This document shows, piece after piece, positions 1 through 9,342 of a stretch of 64,000 bases of DNA (position 1 is its first letter; every line of letters starts with the position of its first letter). The position numbers were made by a program, and so were the translations under genes. The DNA is from Hyphomonas sediminis. Its GTDB lineage: Bacteria > Pseudomonadota > Alphaproteobacteria > Caulobacterales > Hyphomonadaceae. The stretch spans positions 1,240,001-1,304,000 of the forward strand of contig NZ_JAIEZP010000001.1 of assembly GCF_019679475.1 (NCBI RefSeq). Direction: 5' to 3'. A model generated the notes under the pieces. It searched no databases. It worked only from the letters and a program-made list of their open reading frames with translations, and had not been told where the DNA came from.

Positions 1-2
1 CT

Positions 3-449
3 GCGGCGCCCAATCCGCCCACTGTGGAAGCGATTATCCGGGCCTATCTGGAGCCGATGCTGACGGGGCCGCACGTGGCCGATCAGGGCTGGAAAAACTA
101 TTTCGCCCTTGTGGCTTACGTGAACAACTCTCCGGGCTGGGGCGGCCGGCTGATGACGGAGCATTTCGACCCATTGATCCGGAAGTTTCTGGATGCGCTA
201 CGTATGTCTCTTCCGGAGATGAGCGATAAAGACCTTTATTGGGGCTATCACTGCTTCTCTGGCGCGCTGACGCTGGCATTGGCGCAGACCGGACGGATCG
301 ACCAGCTTTCCGGCGGAGTTTGTCATTCCGACGACCTGGCCGATGCCTGCGAGCATATGGTGCATTTCATCACCGGCGGCTTTGAAGCAGCGCAAAAAGC
401 CACGCCAGCTGCTTTGCCTGTGCGGGGCCGTAAGCGCAGCGCTCGCTGA
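3..449 (+). CDS. TetR-family transcriptional regulator, C-terminal part (truncated by window edge)
   Basis: The reading frame is open from the first bases of the window and ends with TGA at 447-449, so only the C-terminal part of the protein is present; the GTG at 24 is unlikely to be the true start. About 140 residues are visible. They are mostly helical and resemble the ligand-binding and dimerisation half of TetR-type repressors (segments around YLEPML, the GWGGRL turn and a final GALTLALAQTGR-type helix). The N-terminal helix-turn-helix lies outside the window. The basic tail (RGRKRSAR) is typical of a loose C-terminus. The gene converges on the TonB-dependent receptor gene, whose promoter carries tandem palindromes that a TetR-type protein could bind. 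That link is a guess from position. The family call is moderately sure. Confidence 0.7.
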   Translation, partial: AAPNPPTVEAIIRAYLEPMLTGPHVADQGWKNYFALVAYVNNSPGWGGRLMTEHFDPLIRKFLDALRMSLPEMSDKDLYWGYHCFSGALTLALAQTGRIDQLSGGVCHSDDLADACEHMVHFITGGFEAAQKATPAALPVRGRKRSAR

Positions 450-484
450 GCGGGGAAACATTTTTTCGATCTGTATAAAGAAAA

Positions 485-510
485 AGGGCGGCGCCTGAAG
501 GTGCCGCCCT
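485..510 (-). terminator. Rho-independent terminator of the TonB-dependent receptor gene
   Basis: An 11-bp stem (485-495 pairing with 500-510, one G-U pair) closes a TGAA tetraloop. Read on the minus strand it is followed by a T-rich run (TTTTTCTTT). It lies about 70 nt past the stop of the minus-strand receptor gene, so it fits as that gene's terminator. Confidence 0.85.
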
Positions 511-528
511 GAAGTGGGGTCCGGAATG

Positions 529-559
529 GCCGCGTCTCGGTGTCCCATGAGACGCGGCC
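529..559 (-). other. Second perfect stem-loop downstream of the receptor gene
   Basis: A perfect 11-bp inverted repeat (GGCCGCGTCTC at 529-539 and its complement at 549-559) encloses a 9-nt loop. It has no T-run of its own and lies between the receptor stop codon and the terminator at 485-510. It may protect the 3' end of the mRNA. Confidence 0.6.
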
Positions 560-579
560 GGGAGGAAACGCTCCGAACC

Positions 580-2946
580 CTAGAATGTGTAGTCGATACC
601 GAAAGTGAAGGTACGTGGGTCGCCATAGAAGCCGGTCAGAACGCCTTCAAGGCCAAGGCTCGGGGCGCCCGTCACCGGATTGATGAAGTTGTAACCGGAG
701 ACCCGGTACCGCTCATCGGTCAGGTTCTTGGCAGTCATGTTGAAGCCCCAGCGGCTTCCCGTTTCTTGCCAGCGCAGGCTTAGATCAACCAGCGTGTAGG
801 CTTCCTGGTCAATTGCGCTCGGGATTTCGAACTGGCTGGAGTCGCCGCGATAGGACGTCATTTGATTGATGATGAGACGGCCTTCCTTTTGAAGGATATT
901 GAACGGCGTGTCATAGGAGAACCGAAGGCTTCCTGTCCATTCCGGCGTGTTCTGCACGACGCGCTGATCGGCGAGGTTCACTGCGGTACCGCCTACAATT
1001 GCGATGAACTCATCGTATTCGGCGTTGATGTAGCCGATGCTTGTGCTTGCGGTGAGCATGTCGGTGTCATTGAACATCTTCTCGCCGAGCAGGGCGGTTC
1101 CTTCATACTCCACGCCCCAGAGAGTTGCGGCGCCGGCATTTGTCGTGACGCCCGCGAAAGTTTCGAAGACGCCGTCATTGTTGGCATCAACACCAACCGA
1201 ACCTGGGATCTGAACGTCCTTGTAGTCCATGTAGAACACAGCAAGGCTGGATTGCAGGCGGTTGTCGAAGAGATTGGATTTCCATCCAATTTCATAGCTG
1301 TCCACTTCTTCAGGCTCGAACAGCATGAACGCTTTGACTTCATCCGGCGTAACGCTGCCGCTCTGATCAAGGTCGATGGCGAGTGTGGAGACACCGCGCG
1401 GATCGAAGGAGCCGCCTTTGAAGCCCTGCGAATAGGTCGCGTAGAGCGTGTGATCCTCGACCGGCTTGTAGGTGAGCGAGGCACGCGGGCTGAAGTCATC
1501 GAATGTTTCCGAGCCGGTGAAGTTCGAGATCGTCGCTGCGACCGCGCCATTGCCGCCGAAGAATTCGGAGAACCCGCCCAGATACGTGCGGCGAAGCACC
1601 GTCGATGAGCGCTTATCCTCAGTGTACCGGCCACCCAGGGCGATGGAGAACTGGTCGGTCAGATCATATGTGAAATCAGCGAAGATCGACCAGGTGTTCG
1701 TGCCCACATCACCATAGGTTTGCGCAGTGTAACCGGAATAGATGGTCGTGCTGTTGATCAGGTTCAGAAGTTCACCGGTGGTGAAAAGGCCAACATCAAA
1801 CACCGTGTCGGAATTGGCTTCCAGATAGTATGCGCCGACGATGCCGTTGAGGCGGTCACTGGAATACGAAATCTGGAATTCGTTCGACAGCTGATCATTT
1901 GTGTAGATCGCGGGAACATCGACATCGACTTCAGGCAGTGAATCGAAATCGATCGGCGAGGTGCCTTCGTCTTCACGGTAAGCCAGAATGTTCTTGAGCG
2001 TGATGTTGTCGTTGAGCTCATACTGGGCGACGATAGAGCCGCCTTTCACATCAACATTTTGCTTGATCGCGTTCAGGCCTGCGCGCGTATCATAAACGTT
2101 GTTGAGGACTGGATACTCAAACGGCGCAGACAGGTCCGGGATCATCCGATGGCCCTGACGGGCGTTGGACTCATCGCTCATATAGTCGCCAGCAACGCGG
2201 ATCTGGAACTTGTCGGTGACGTCCCATTCGGCGGAGAGGCGGTAGGCGGCGACGTCTTTGTTGTAGTTGTCTTCGCCGGTGATGAGGTTTTCGCCGAAGC
2301 CGTCGCGGGTGAAGAAGGCGACGCCAGCGCCGACGCGGAGATTGTCGGTGAGCGGGGTGGAGGCGTTGGCCACGATATCGCGCTGGTTATAGCTGCCGAG
2401 GGCGCCGCGCACCTTCAGGGTGGGGTCATCGGAGAGGCCCTTGGTGACATATTTCACCGCGCCGCCGATGGTGTTACGGCCATAGAGCGTGCCTTGCGGA
2501 CCACGCAAAACTTCAATGCGCTCAACGTCGTAGACTTCCAGAACGGCGCCCTGCGGACGGTTCAGATAGACGTCATCGACATAGATGCCCACGCCGGACT
2601 CAAAGCCCGAAACAGGATCCTGCTGGCCCACGCCGCGGATGAAGGCGGAGAGGGTGTTGTTCGTGCCGCGCGACACTTCGAGGGTCACGTTGGGCGAGAT
2701 CTTGGCGACTTCGTCCATCGTCTGGATGCCAAGGTCGCTCAGCAGCTCGCCATCGAAAGCGGAGACCGACAGCGGCACGTCGAGCAGGTTTTCCTCGCGG
2801 CGCTGGGCGGTGACGACGACGGCGCCGAAGCGGCGTTCTTCGGAGGCGCCGGACTCATCGGCGGCTTCCTGGGCAATGGCGGCCACCGGGGTGAGCGCCG
2901 TGGCGCACAGCGCCAATGCCATGAATTTGTTGAAACTTCCGGCCAT
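580..2946 (-). CDS. TonB-dependent outer membrane receptor
   Basis: This 788-residue protein has the layout of a TonB-dependent receptor. A signal peptide (MAGSFNKFMALALCATAL, cleavage probably after AIAQ) is followed by a TonB-box-like stretch (VVVTAQRREE), a plug domain of about 110 residues containing the LRGPQGTLYGRNTIGGAV signature, and a long beta-barrel ending in a C-terminal aromatic residue (DYTF), as expected for BamA-assembled barrels. It should take up an iron chelate or another scarce nutrient across the outer membrane with TonB-ExbBD energy; the substrate cannot be read from sequence. The ATG at 2946 is preferred over an upstream start at 3039 because AGGGAGG sits at the right distance and the signal peptide begins there. 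The promoter holds two tandem palindromes. The gene stands alone and ends at a clear terminator. Confidence 0.93.
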   Translation of the reverse strand: MAGSFNKFMALALCATALTPVAAIAQEAADESGASEERRFGAVVVTAQRREENLLDVPLSVSAFDGELLSDLGIQTMDEVAKISPNVTLEVSRGTNNTLSAFIRGVGQQDPVSGFESGVGIYVDDVYLNRPQGAVLEVYDVERIEVLRGPQGTLYGRNTIGGAVKYVTKGLSDDPTLKVRGALGSYNQRDIVANASTPLTDNLRVGAGVAFFTRDGFGENLITGEDNYNKDVAAYRLSAEWDVTDKFQIRVAGDYMSDESNARQGHRMIPDLSAPFEYPVLNNVYDTRAGLNAIKQNVDVKGGSIVAQYELNDNITLKNILAYREDEGTSPIDFDSLPEVDVDVPAIYTNDQLSNEFQISYSSDRLNGIVGAYYLEANSDTVFDVGLFTTGELLNLINSTTIYSGYTAQTYGDVGTNTWSIFADFTYDLTDQFSIALGGRYTEDKRSSTVLRRTYLGGFSEFFGGNGAVAATISNFTGSETFDDFSPRASLTYKPVEDHTLYATYSQGFKGGSFDPRGVSTLAIDLDQSGSVTPDEVKAFMLFEPEEVDSYEIGWKSNLFDNRLQSSLAVFYMDYKDVQIPGSVGVDANNDGVFETFAGVTTNAGAATLWGVEYEGTALLGEKMFNDTDMLTASTSIGYINAEYDEFIAIVGGTAVNLADQRVVQNTPEWTGSLRFSYDTPFNILQKEGRLIINQMTSYRGDSSQFEIPSAIDQEAYTLVDLSLRWQETGSRWGFNMTAKNLTDERYRVSGYNFINPVTGAPSLGLEGVLTGFYGDPRTFTFGIDYTF

Positions 2947-2981
2947 ATTGTCCTCCCTTCGCCCGTTAATCGGGCATTTTT

Positions 2982-3012
2982 TCAACAAGTGTTGATTTTC
3001 AACAACCGTTGA
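2982..3012. promoter_or_regulatory. Tandem 14-bp palindromes, probable repressor operator
   Basis: TCAACAAGTGTTGA (2982-2995, perfect 6-bp arms) is followed by TCAACAACCGTTGA (2999-3012), the same motif with two changes, centre to centre 17 bp. They lie 36-66 nt upstream of the receptor start codon, where a regulator would overlap the promoter. Short-arm palindromes of this kind suit a dimeric TetR, LacI or similar factor. The identity of the factor is unknown. Confidence 0.6.
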
Positions 3013-3217
3013 AATGACAGGGGGCGGAGGTCCTGTCAATGTGTTCCGGAGGCAACACCGGCCTGATTCCAGGCGATTTCAGACCATGGTCGGATGCCTG
3101 CGCGCGGCGGCGCGGCAAAAACTCCAACCAAAACTCCAAAAAGCCGGGGATTTGTTCCAAGCAGGCGCCAGCGGCGCGCCCATCGGGCCGCCAAGGCGCG
3201 CGCGTTGCCTGGGGAGG

Positions 3218-3235
3218 CCCCCGCCTGCGCGGGGG
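3218..3235. repeat. Short GC-rich hairpin (CCCCCGC-CTGC-GCGGGGG)
   Basis: A perfect 7-bp stem closes a 4-nt loop just downstream of the minus-strand gene at 3253-3555. It may act in termination, though no T-run follows. I recall similar GC hairpins between genes in other alphaproteobacteria, so it may be a dispersed element. Confidence 0.45.
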
Positions 3236-3252
3236 TGAGCGGAGCCGCGCCG

Positions 3253-3555
3253 CTAGTTCGGGGGCTGCCACTCGAACAGGTCGAGCGTTTCATCGCTCGG
3301 GCGTTTGCCTTTGAGGCGGTCGAAACAGGGATGGGGAATGTGGCGGCCCGAGGGGAGGACTTCGGAAACGAAGGTGCCGCCATGCGAAGGGCGGGAGACG
3401 CGGATATGTGCCCCGCAGACAGGGCAGGTCTCGGCCCAGCCCTGGGGCGGGGGCTTATCCTTGCCATCGAGCCGGTAATAGATGGTGGCCGCCACGCGGG
3501 AGCGCTCCGGGCTGGCATTGGCATTCCGGAAGTGTTCCTTGCGGTGAATCCACAT
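3253..3555 (-). CDS. Small hypothetical protein with a CPVCG motif
   Basis: A 100-residue protein that I do not recognise. It contains one CPVCG knuckle near residue 45 and one further Cys near residue 77 (HPCFDRL). One pair plus a single Cys and several His could bind a metal, but a complete four-ligand zinc ribbon is not obvious. The central part is basic and the C-terminus acidic (SDETLDLFEWQPPN). The start is supported by an AGGAAAGGAG Shine-Dalgarno sequence 7-16 nt upstream. It has no membrane segment or signal peptide, so it is probably cytoplasmic. It is monocistronic, between the receptor promoter and a dispersed palindrome. Confidence 0.65.
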   Translation of the reverse strand: MWIHRKEHFRNANASPERSRVAATIYYRLDGKDKPPPQGWAETCPVCGAHIRVSRPSHGGTFVSEVLPSGRHIPHPCFDRLKGKRPSDETLDLFEWQPPN

Positions 3556-3632
3556 CTTGGGGGCTCCTTTCCTCTGCTGGGGCTAGGGGTAGCAGGGGGA
3601 GGTTAAGTTTGGGTGGCCAAGGCGCGGGGTTT

Positions 3633-3745
3633 GTCATCCCGGTTTCGCGTCGGACGAAGTCCGGGGTGAAGACCGGGAGCCAGCGTGCGGGCTTCCCGGT
3701 TGACGGCTGGGGCCCGGATATTTGCTGCGCAAATTCCGGGATGAC
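3633..3745. repeat. 113-bp palindromic element bounded by GTCATCCCGG
   Basis: GTCATCCCGG at 3633-3642 is repeated in perfect inverse at 3736-3745, and the inside contains further self-complementary pieces (TCCGGGGTGAAGACCGGGA region). GTCATCCCGG-bounded palindromes are a familiar kind of dispersed intergenic repeat in alphaproteobacteria (from memory). It fills most of the gap between two hypothetical genes, and no gene is seen in it. Confidence 0.6.
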
Positions 3746-3802
3746 GGCGTGGATAGCGCGGGACTTATCCGGCTGGGTTGGCGGGGCGGGTAGGCTGCGC
3801 GG

Positions 3803-4669
3803 ATGACCGATGTTGCAGCCCCCTCAGCTCCGCCCAAGCGCACCAGGCACGTCAACACGGCGGCGACCTCGATGTCGCTGCGGCATCTGGCGCGGGAGGC
3901 GGCCGAGCAGGGCGAGCGGCTGGTGGATATTTCGCGGCGGCTGAAGATTTCTCCGTCCACGATCCATCACTGGGCGCGGGTGGATGGATTCCGCAAGAAG
4001 GATGTGCGCGCGCGGGCGAGCCTGGCGCAGGGGCCGCGCCTCACGGGGCAGGCGGACTATCCGGAGCTGAAAGATCTTGCCCCGCGCGCGCGGGTCGCGC
4101 GGCTCGGCGAGCTTTCCGGCATGGCAAAGCTGCGCGCGATTGCGGCGATCGAGGAGGGGTATGTCGATTATGGCTTGAAATGGCTGCGCGAGGCGCAGAA
4201 GCTGGAGCGCGGGCGCCAGGCGCTGAAGGCCTATCTGGAGTATCATCCGCCTCCGGAGGGGGTGGTGGAGGACGACTGGCGCACGCAGGCGCTGGAGGCC
4301 CTGGAAGAGATGGTGGCTGCGGATGCGGAGGGGCGCGCGCCCGTCTACGCAAACCAGACGCCCCTCAGTGCCGCCGAGAAAGCGGAGGAAGATCAACTCT
4401 GGGAGGCGGCGCGGGCTTCACGCGCGCCTCTGCCTGAGGATGCCTGTTCTGAAGCCATCATCGCGGAAGAGATGGAGATCCTTGGCGAAGTGTTCCGCCT
4501 GAAAGAGGAGGTGAAGAAATGGCGCCTCTTCCCCGGCCGCGGAGACCCGCCCCATTTAAGGGCGGTCTCCCGCGGGCGGAGCATCCTGCCCCAGCCCGAA
4601 CCGGACATACCGGGCGGGCAGAAGCTCTACGGGATCGAGGACGCGTTTCCGGTGAGGTTTAACCGGTAG
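3803..4669 (+). CDS. HTH-containing hypothetical protein
   Basis: This 288-residue protein has a probable helix-turn-helix at about residues 30-60 (GERLVDISRRLKIS followed by STIHHWARVDGF). It resembles the N-terminal HTH of phage terminase small subunits and of IS-type helix-turn-helix proteins. The rest is charged and helical, with a Glu-rich stretch near residues 210-240, and has no family I can name. It may bind DNA, but its role is unknown. The Shine-Dalgarno sequence is weak (GGTAGG). Its stop codon TAG (4667-4669) lies inside the first REP copy, so the present C-terminus may have been set by insertion of that repeat. No other phage genes are nearby. Confidence 0.7.
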   Translation: MTDVAAPSAPPKRTRHVNTAATSMSLRHLAREAAEQGERLVDISRRLKISPSTIHHWARVDGFRKKDVRARASLAQGPRLTGQADYPELKDLAPRARVARLGELSGMAKLRAIAAIEEGYVDYGLKWLREAQKLERGRQALKAYLEYHPPPEGVVEDDWRTQALEALEEMVAADAEGRAPVYANQTPLSAAEKAEEDQLWEAARASRAPLPEDACSEAIIAEEMEILGEVFRLKEEVKKWRLFPGRGDPPHLRAVSRGRSILPQPEPDIPGGQKLYGIEDAFPVRFNR

Positions 4670-4755
4670 GGTGGGTTGAGCGAAGCGATACCCACCATCT
4701 GCGTTCTCCTCCGCAACGTTGCTTGGTGGGTATCGCTGCGCTCAACCCACCCTAC
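4666..4755. repeat. Inverted REP pair upstream of the RAYT gene
   Basis: A 32-nt arm at 4666-4697 (begins GTAGGGTGGGTTGAGC) is repeated in inverse at 4724-4755 with a single mismatch, separated by 26 nt. The arms include the GGTGGG/GATACCCACC palindrome seen in all five copies around the transposase gene. The pair would form a long cruciform or RNA hairpin. Such paired REPs are substrates or marks of REP-associated tyrosine transposases. Confidence 0.88.
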
Positions 4756-4806
4756 GAAACCAACGAAACTGCTTGCAACCTTTGGGGTTCCCGGCATGTT
4801 GACGCC

Positions 4807-5280
4807 ATGTCCAATTACCGGCGTCTTTTTGTGCCCGGCGGCACGTATTTCTTTACGCTGAACCTTCGGGACAGGCGGTCGGATTTGCTTGTGCGGCATA
4901 TCGGGGCTTTGCGGGAAAGTTGGGGTGAGGTCGTCCGTGTAAGGCCATTCGAGACATTGGCGGCGGTGGTCTTGCCCGATCATATGCATGTCGTGATGGC
5001 TTTGCCGGAAGGCGACGCGGATTATCCGGCGCGGTTACGTTTGTTGAAATCAGGCTTCACGCGGCGATTGCCGGCGGCGGAGAAAGCCGAAGGCCGGAAG
5101 GGCGAACGCAATGTGTGGCAACGGCGGTATTGGGAACATGCGATCCGCGATGAGGCCGACCTCGACGCACATGTGAATTACGTCCATTTCAATCCGGTCA
5201 AACATGGCCATGTCGCGGAAATGGATGATTGGCCCTATTCGACATGGCCGCGCCGCAAGGCAGAGTTGGGGTTTATGTAA
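4807..5280 (+). CDS. REP-associated tyrosine transposase (RAYT, Y1/HUH type)
   Basis: This 157-residue protein has the hallmarks of the single-domain Y1 transposase family. An HMH metal-binding motif lies at residues 59-61 (LPDHMHVVM). A C-terminal helix carries the likely catalytic tyrosine, Y125, in the phrase NYVHFNPVKHG, preceded by VWQRRYWEHAIRD. RAYT proteins cleave single-stranded REP hairpins and are thought to spread them while the gene itself usually stays put. The ATG at 4807 starts the conserved domain (SNYRR); an upstream in-frame start at 4723 would translate the REP sequence and is rejected. It is flanked by two REPs upstream and three downstream, which strongly supports the call. 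No terminal repeats of an insertion sequence are seen. Confidence 0.92.
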   Translation: MSNYRRLFVPGGTYFFTLNLRDRRSDLLVRHIGALRESWGEVVRVRPFETLAAVVLPDHMHVVMALPEGDADYPARLRLLKSGFTRRLPAAEKAEGRKGERNVWQRRYWEHAIRDEADLDAHVNYVHFNPVKHGHVAEMDDWPYSTWPRRKAELGFM

Positions 5281-5286
5281 TGAATC

Positions 5287-5433
5287 GTAGGGTGGGTTGA
5301 GCGGAGCGATACCCACCGCAAATGCGTGAGGTGGGGCACCCGTAGGGTGGGTTGAGGCGAAGCCGATACCCGCCGGGCAACGTTTCGGTGGCGAGGGCAG
5401 ATGGTGGGTATCGCTCCGCTCAACCCACCCTAC
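5287..5433. repeat. Three REP copies downstream of the RAYT gene
   Basis: Copies of the same 31-32-nt unit lie at 5287-5317 (direct), 5342-5373 (direct, with small changes such as GAGGCGAAGCCGA) and 5402-5433 (inverted). The first begins only 7 nt past the transposase stop. The third lies just downstream of the end of the minus-strand HEPN gene, so it could also serve as its 3' hairpin. Confidence 0.88.
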
Positions 5434-5454
5434 GGATCGCGGAGCGGTCCATTG

Positions 5455-6045
5455 CTAGGCAATTATTCGGAACCAATCTTTCACGGTCAATCGAAGTCGG
5501 TCCTTCTCGTCCTCTGCGAGGGGACAGCAATGCGCGATCGGGTTCCGAAGATGATTGAGTTGAAAAAGTACCCGTTGAACAGCAGATCGAGTTGTAAAAA
5601 GCGGCTCAAATATGTCCCAATTTTTGTTGATCAAAACAGCCAGTTCGCCAAACGTTGTATAGTCGATCTTGTTTTCAGATCGGGCGGTCATTGCCGCCTC
5701 ACTTTCTTTATTTATTCGATCTTGAACTTCTTTTTTAATAGCAGGGTCGACACGGTCTGTGTCCCACCAATCGCCCTCTTCAGCATCTTGTAATGTCCTA
5801 GAAATCATCGTGCGAATCGAATTTTCAAGACAGAAGAATATCTCATAGTATTCCGACATCTCAGATGCCTGAGATCTAATTGCGCTTTCGAATTGATCGT
5901 AGTTTTCTAACTGCCTTGCTTCTCTAAGGCCGTTCCGAAACCCAAGCTCTATTTGATAACGCGTCTCAACTTGTTCGATATCGGCAGCGATTTGTGCTCC
6001 CGACATCCCGAAGGATCTGATTATTCCGTCTGGACGTTTAGGCAT
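5455..6045 (-). CDS. Swt1-like HEPN domain protein, probable RNase
   Basis: This 196-residue protein carries a C-terminal HEPN-type motif, R167-N-P-I-A-H172 (R-x4-H), preceded by INKNWDIFEPLF and followed by a helix with LAEDEKDRLRL. This pattern matches the Swt1-type HEPN family; many HEPN proteins with R-x4-6-H are metal-independent RNases used in toxin-antitoxin, abortive-infection and CRISPR-accessory roles (family knowledge). The N-terminal half is helical and charged and may bind a partner. The start overlaps the end of the upstream DUF5343-type gene by 8 nt, so the two are translationally coupled. Base composition is clearly AT-richer than the flanks (21 GC in 60 bases at 5821-5880), which suggests transfer. 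RNase activity is inferred, not shown. Confidence 0.8.
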   Translation of the reverse strand: MPKRPDGIIRSFGMSGAQIAADIEQVETRYQIELGFRNGLREARQLENYDQFESAIRSQASEMSEYYEIFFCLENSIRTMISRTLQDAEEGDWWDTDRVDPAIKKEVQDRINKESEAAMTARSENKIDYTTFGELAVLINKNWDIFEPLFTTRSAVQRVLFQLNHLRNPIAHCCPLAEDEKDRLRLTVKDWFRIIA

Positions 6046-6688
6046 CGTCGTTTGTCAGCAGATGTTCCTTCAAGCTTTTAAAAATAGCATTGAAGACCGC
6101 GATGTCGGTAGTGGCTGGCAAATTCAGGTTTATCGTATAGCCGAGATTTAGGCCAATGCCTTGATGACCTGGTGATGCATGTGCAGGAGGCAAACTGATG
6201 TTGAAATCATTAGAACTCTTAGCACTGCTAGCGGCTTCCTCTTGATCTGAGGCCGTGTGGGTTTCGGAAAAATCCGCATACTTCTTTAGGTTAGCTATAG
6301 CGCTGGAAATAAGACCAACCACGTTTGAGTCGGCGGCTTGTCCTGTTTCTTCAACGATTAGCCCTTCGAGTTCATCCGTTGAAAGTTCGTGCATATATTC
6401 GTTTCGCACATAGAGAGGGGCATATGCTTGGCGAATTGCCGCGGCAACGGCTTTCTTTGATGTGCCAGTATTTCTAAACTTCGTGTACAGATTAGTCGGT
6501 GTGCCATCAGTGTTGGCAAATCCGATACGTTTCAAAAAGGTGGTCATTTGGTCGCCGGAGCCGCCGGGAATACCCAGTATCGTTTTGACGAAATCTTGTG
6601 TTACTTTCGGCGGCGTTGCTGCCGTCTTTATGGCATCTAGTGCTCGTGGAATATTCCCCGGTGCAGTAACATAAGGCAGCTGTGACAT
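6038..6688 (-). CDS. DUF5343-type protein, partner of the HEPN protein
   Basis: This 216-residue protein resembles the DUF5343 family. The N-terminal 100 residues hold the recognisable parts: YVTAPGNIPRALDAIK, a winged-helix-like region with TQDFVKTILG, then FLKRIGFANTDGTPT and YTKFRN. A Ser/Ala-rich linker (about residues 140-175) leads to a short C-terminal piece with a beta stretch (TINLNLPA) and a helix. The family has no established function; the fold suggests nucleic-acid binding. The ATG directly follows the uvrB stop codon with no spacer, and GGGAAGAGGA near the end of uvrB can serve as Shine-Dalgarno. It probably forms a unit with the downstream HEPN gene as an antitoxin, sensor or regulator (inference). 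AT-rich codon use differs from uvrB. Confidence 0.75.
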   Translation of the reverse strand: MSQLPYVTAPGNIPRALDAIKTAATPPKVTQDFVKTILGIPGGSGDQMTTFLKRIGFANTDGTPTNLYTKFRNTGTSKKAVAAAIRQAYAPLYVRNEYMHELSTDELEGLIVEETGQAADSNVVGLISSAIANLKKYADFSETHTASDQEEAASSAKSSNDFNISLPPAHASPGHQGIGLNLGYTINLNLPATTDIAVFNAIFKSLKEHLLTNDDA

Positions 6689-8878
<2,190 letters not shown>

Positions 8879-8918
8879 GGCGCCAGATATGGGCCGGGGG
8901 CCGGAGCGTGTCTAGGGT

Positions 8919-8933
8919 GTTCTTGTTTTGTGC
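8919..8933. promoter_or_regulatory. LexA-box-like sequence between uvrB and the DUF2200 gene
   Basis: GTTC-TTGTTTT-GTGC differs in one base from the alphaproteobacterial LexA consensus GTTC-N7-GTTC. It lies 41-55 nt upstream of the uvrB start codon in a 113-nt divergent promoter region. SOS control of uvr genes is known in related bacteria; here it rests on the motif alone. Confidence 0.4.
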
Positions 8934-8991
8934 GATGCGCTAGACTGGCCCCACAGACCTGCGAGGGGCAGGCACGCGGGAGGCGGCAGCG

Positions 8992-9342
8992 ATGGCAGGG
9001 CACAGGATTTTCGGCATGGCGTTCGCCAAGGTCTACCCCGCCTACATCGCCAAGGCGGAGAAGAAGGGGCGCAGCCAGGACGAGGTGGACGAGATCATCC
9101 GCTGGCACACCGGCTACACCCAGAAACAGCTGGAGAAGCAGATCGCGGCGGGCACGGATTTCGAAGGCTTCTTTGCGCAGGCACCGAAGCTCAACCCCGC
9201 GCGGGCGCTGATCACGGGCGTGGTCTGCGGCGTGCGCGTGGAAGAGGTCGAAGACCCGCTGATGCGCGAGATCCGCTACATGGACAAGCTGATCGACGAA
9301 CTGGCGAAGGGCAAGGCGATGGAGAAGATCCTGCGGGGTTAG
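8992..9342 (+). CDS. DUF2200 family protein
   Basis: This 116-residue protein matches the compact DUF2200 family, whose members start with a [20 protein letters not shown] segment, continue with [13 protein letters not shown] and end with [17 protein letters not shown]. The family is usually annotated as uncharacterised; an older idea of a link to small cytoplasmic regulators is unproven. No signal peptide or membrane segment is present. It is divergent from uvrB, and its stop codon overlaps the stop of the convergent membrane protein gene by a few bases (9339-9342). The match to the family is strong over its full length; its function is unknown. Confidence 0.85.
   Translation: MAGHRIFGMAFAKVYPAYIAKAEKKGRSQDEVDEIIRWHTGYTQKQLEKQIAAGTDFEGFFAQAPKLNPARALITGVVCGVRVEEVEDPLMREIRYMDKLIDELAKGKAMEKILRG

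Larger units (their letters stand above)
2947..3252. other. Intergenic region with the receptor promoter and operators
   Basis: This 306-nt stretch carries no convincing gene. Next to the receptor start it holds a small hairpin (GCCCG-TTAAT-CGGGC, 2961-2975) just ahead of the Shine-Dalgarno sequence, then the tandem palindromes at 2982-3012. Near 3115-3145 the phrase AAAACTCCAA occurs twice. A GC hairpin (3218-3235) lies next to the end of the following minus-strand gene. Confidence 0.6.

Noticed and set aside
4723..4806. Upstream start of the transposase giving 28 more residues
   Set aside because: The extra part translates the REP itself; the conserved domain begins at the ATG at 4807.
4666..5433. 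Repeated units around 4.7-5.4 kb as a possible CRISPR array
   Set aside because: The units are palindromic REPs in mixed orientation with unequal spacing and a transposase gene between them, not regular direct repeats with equal spacers.
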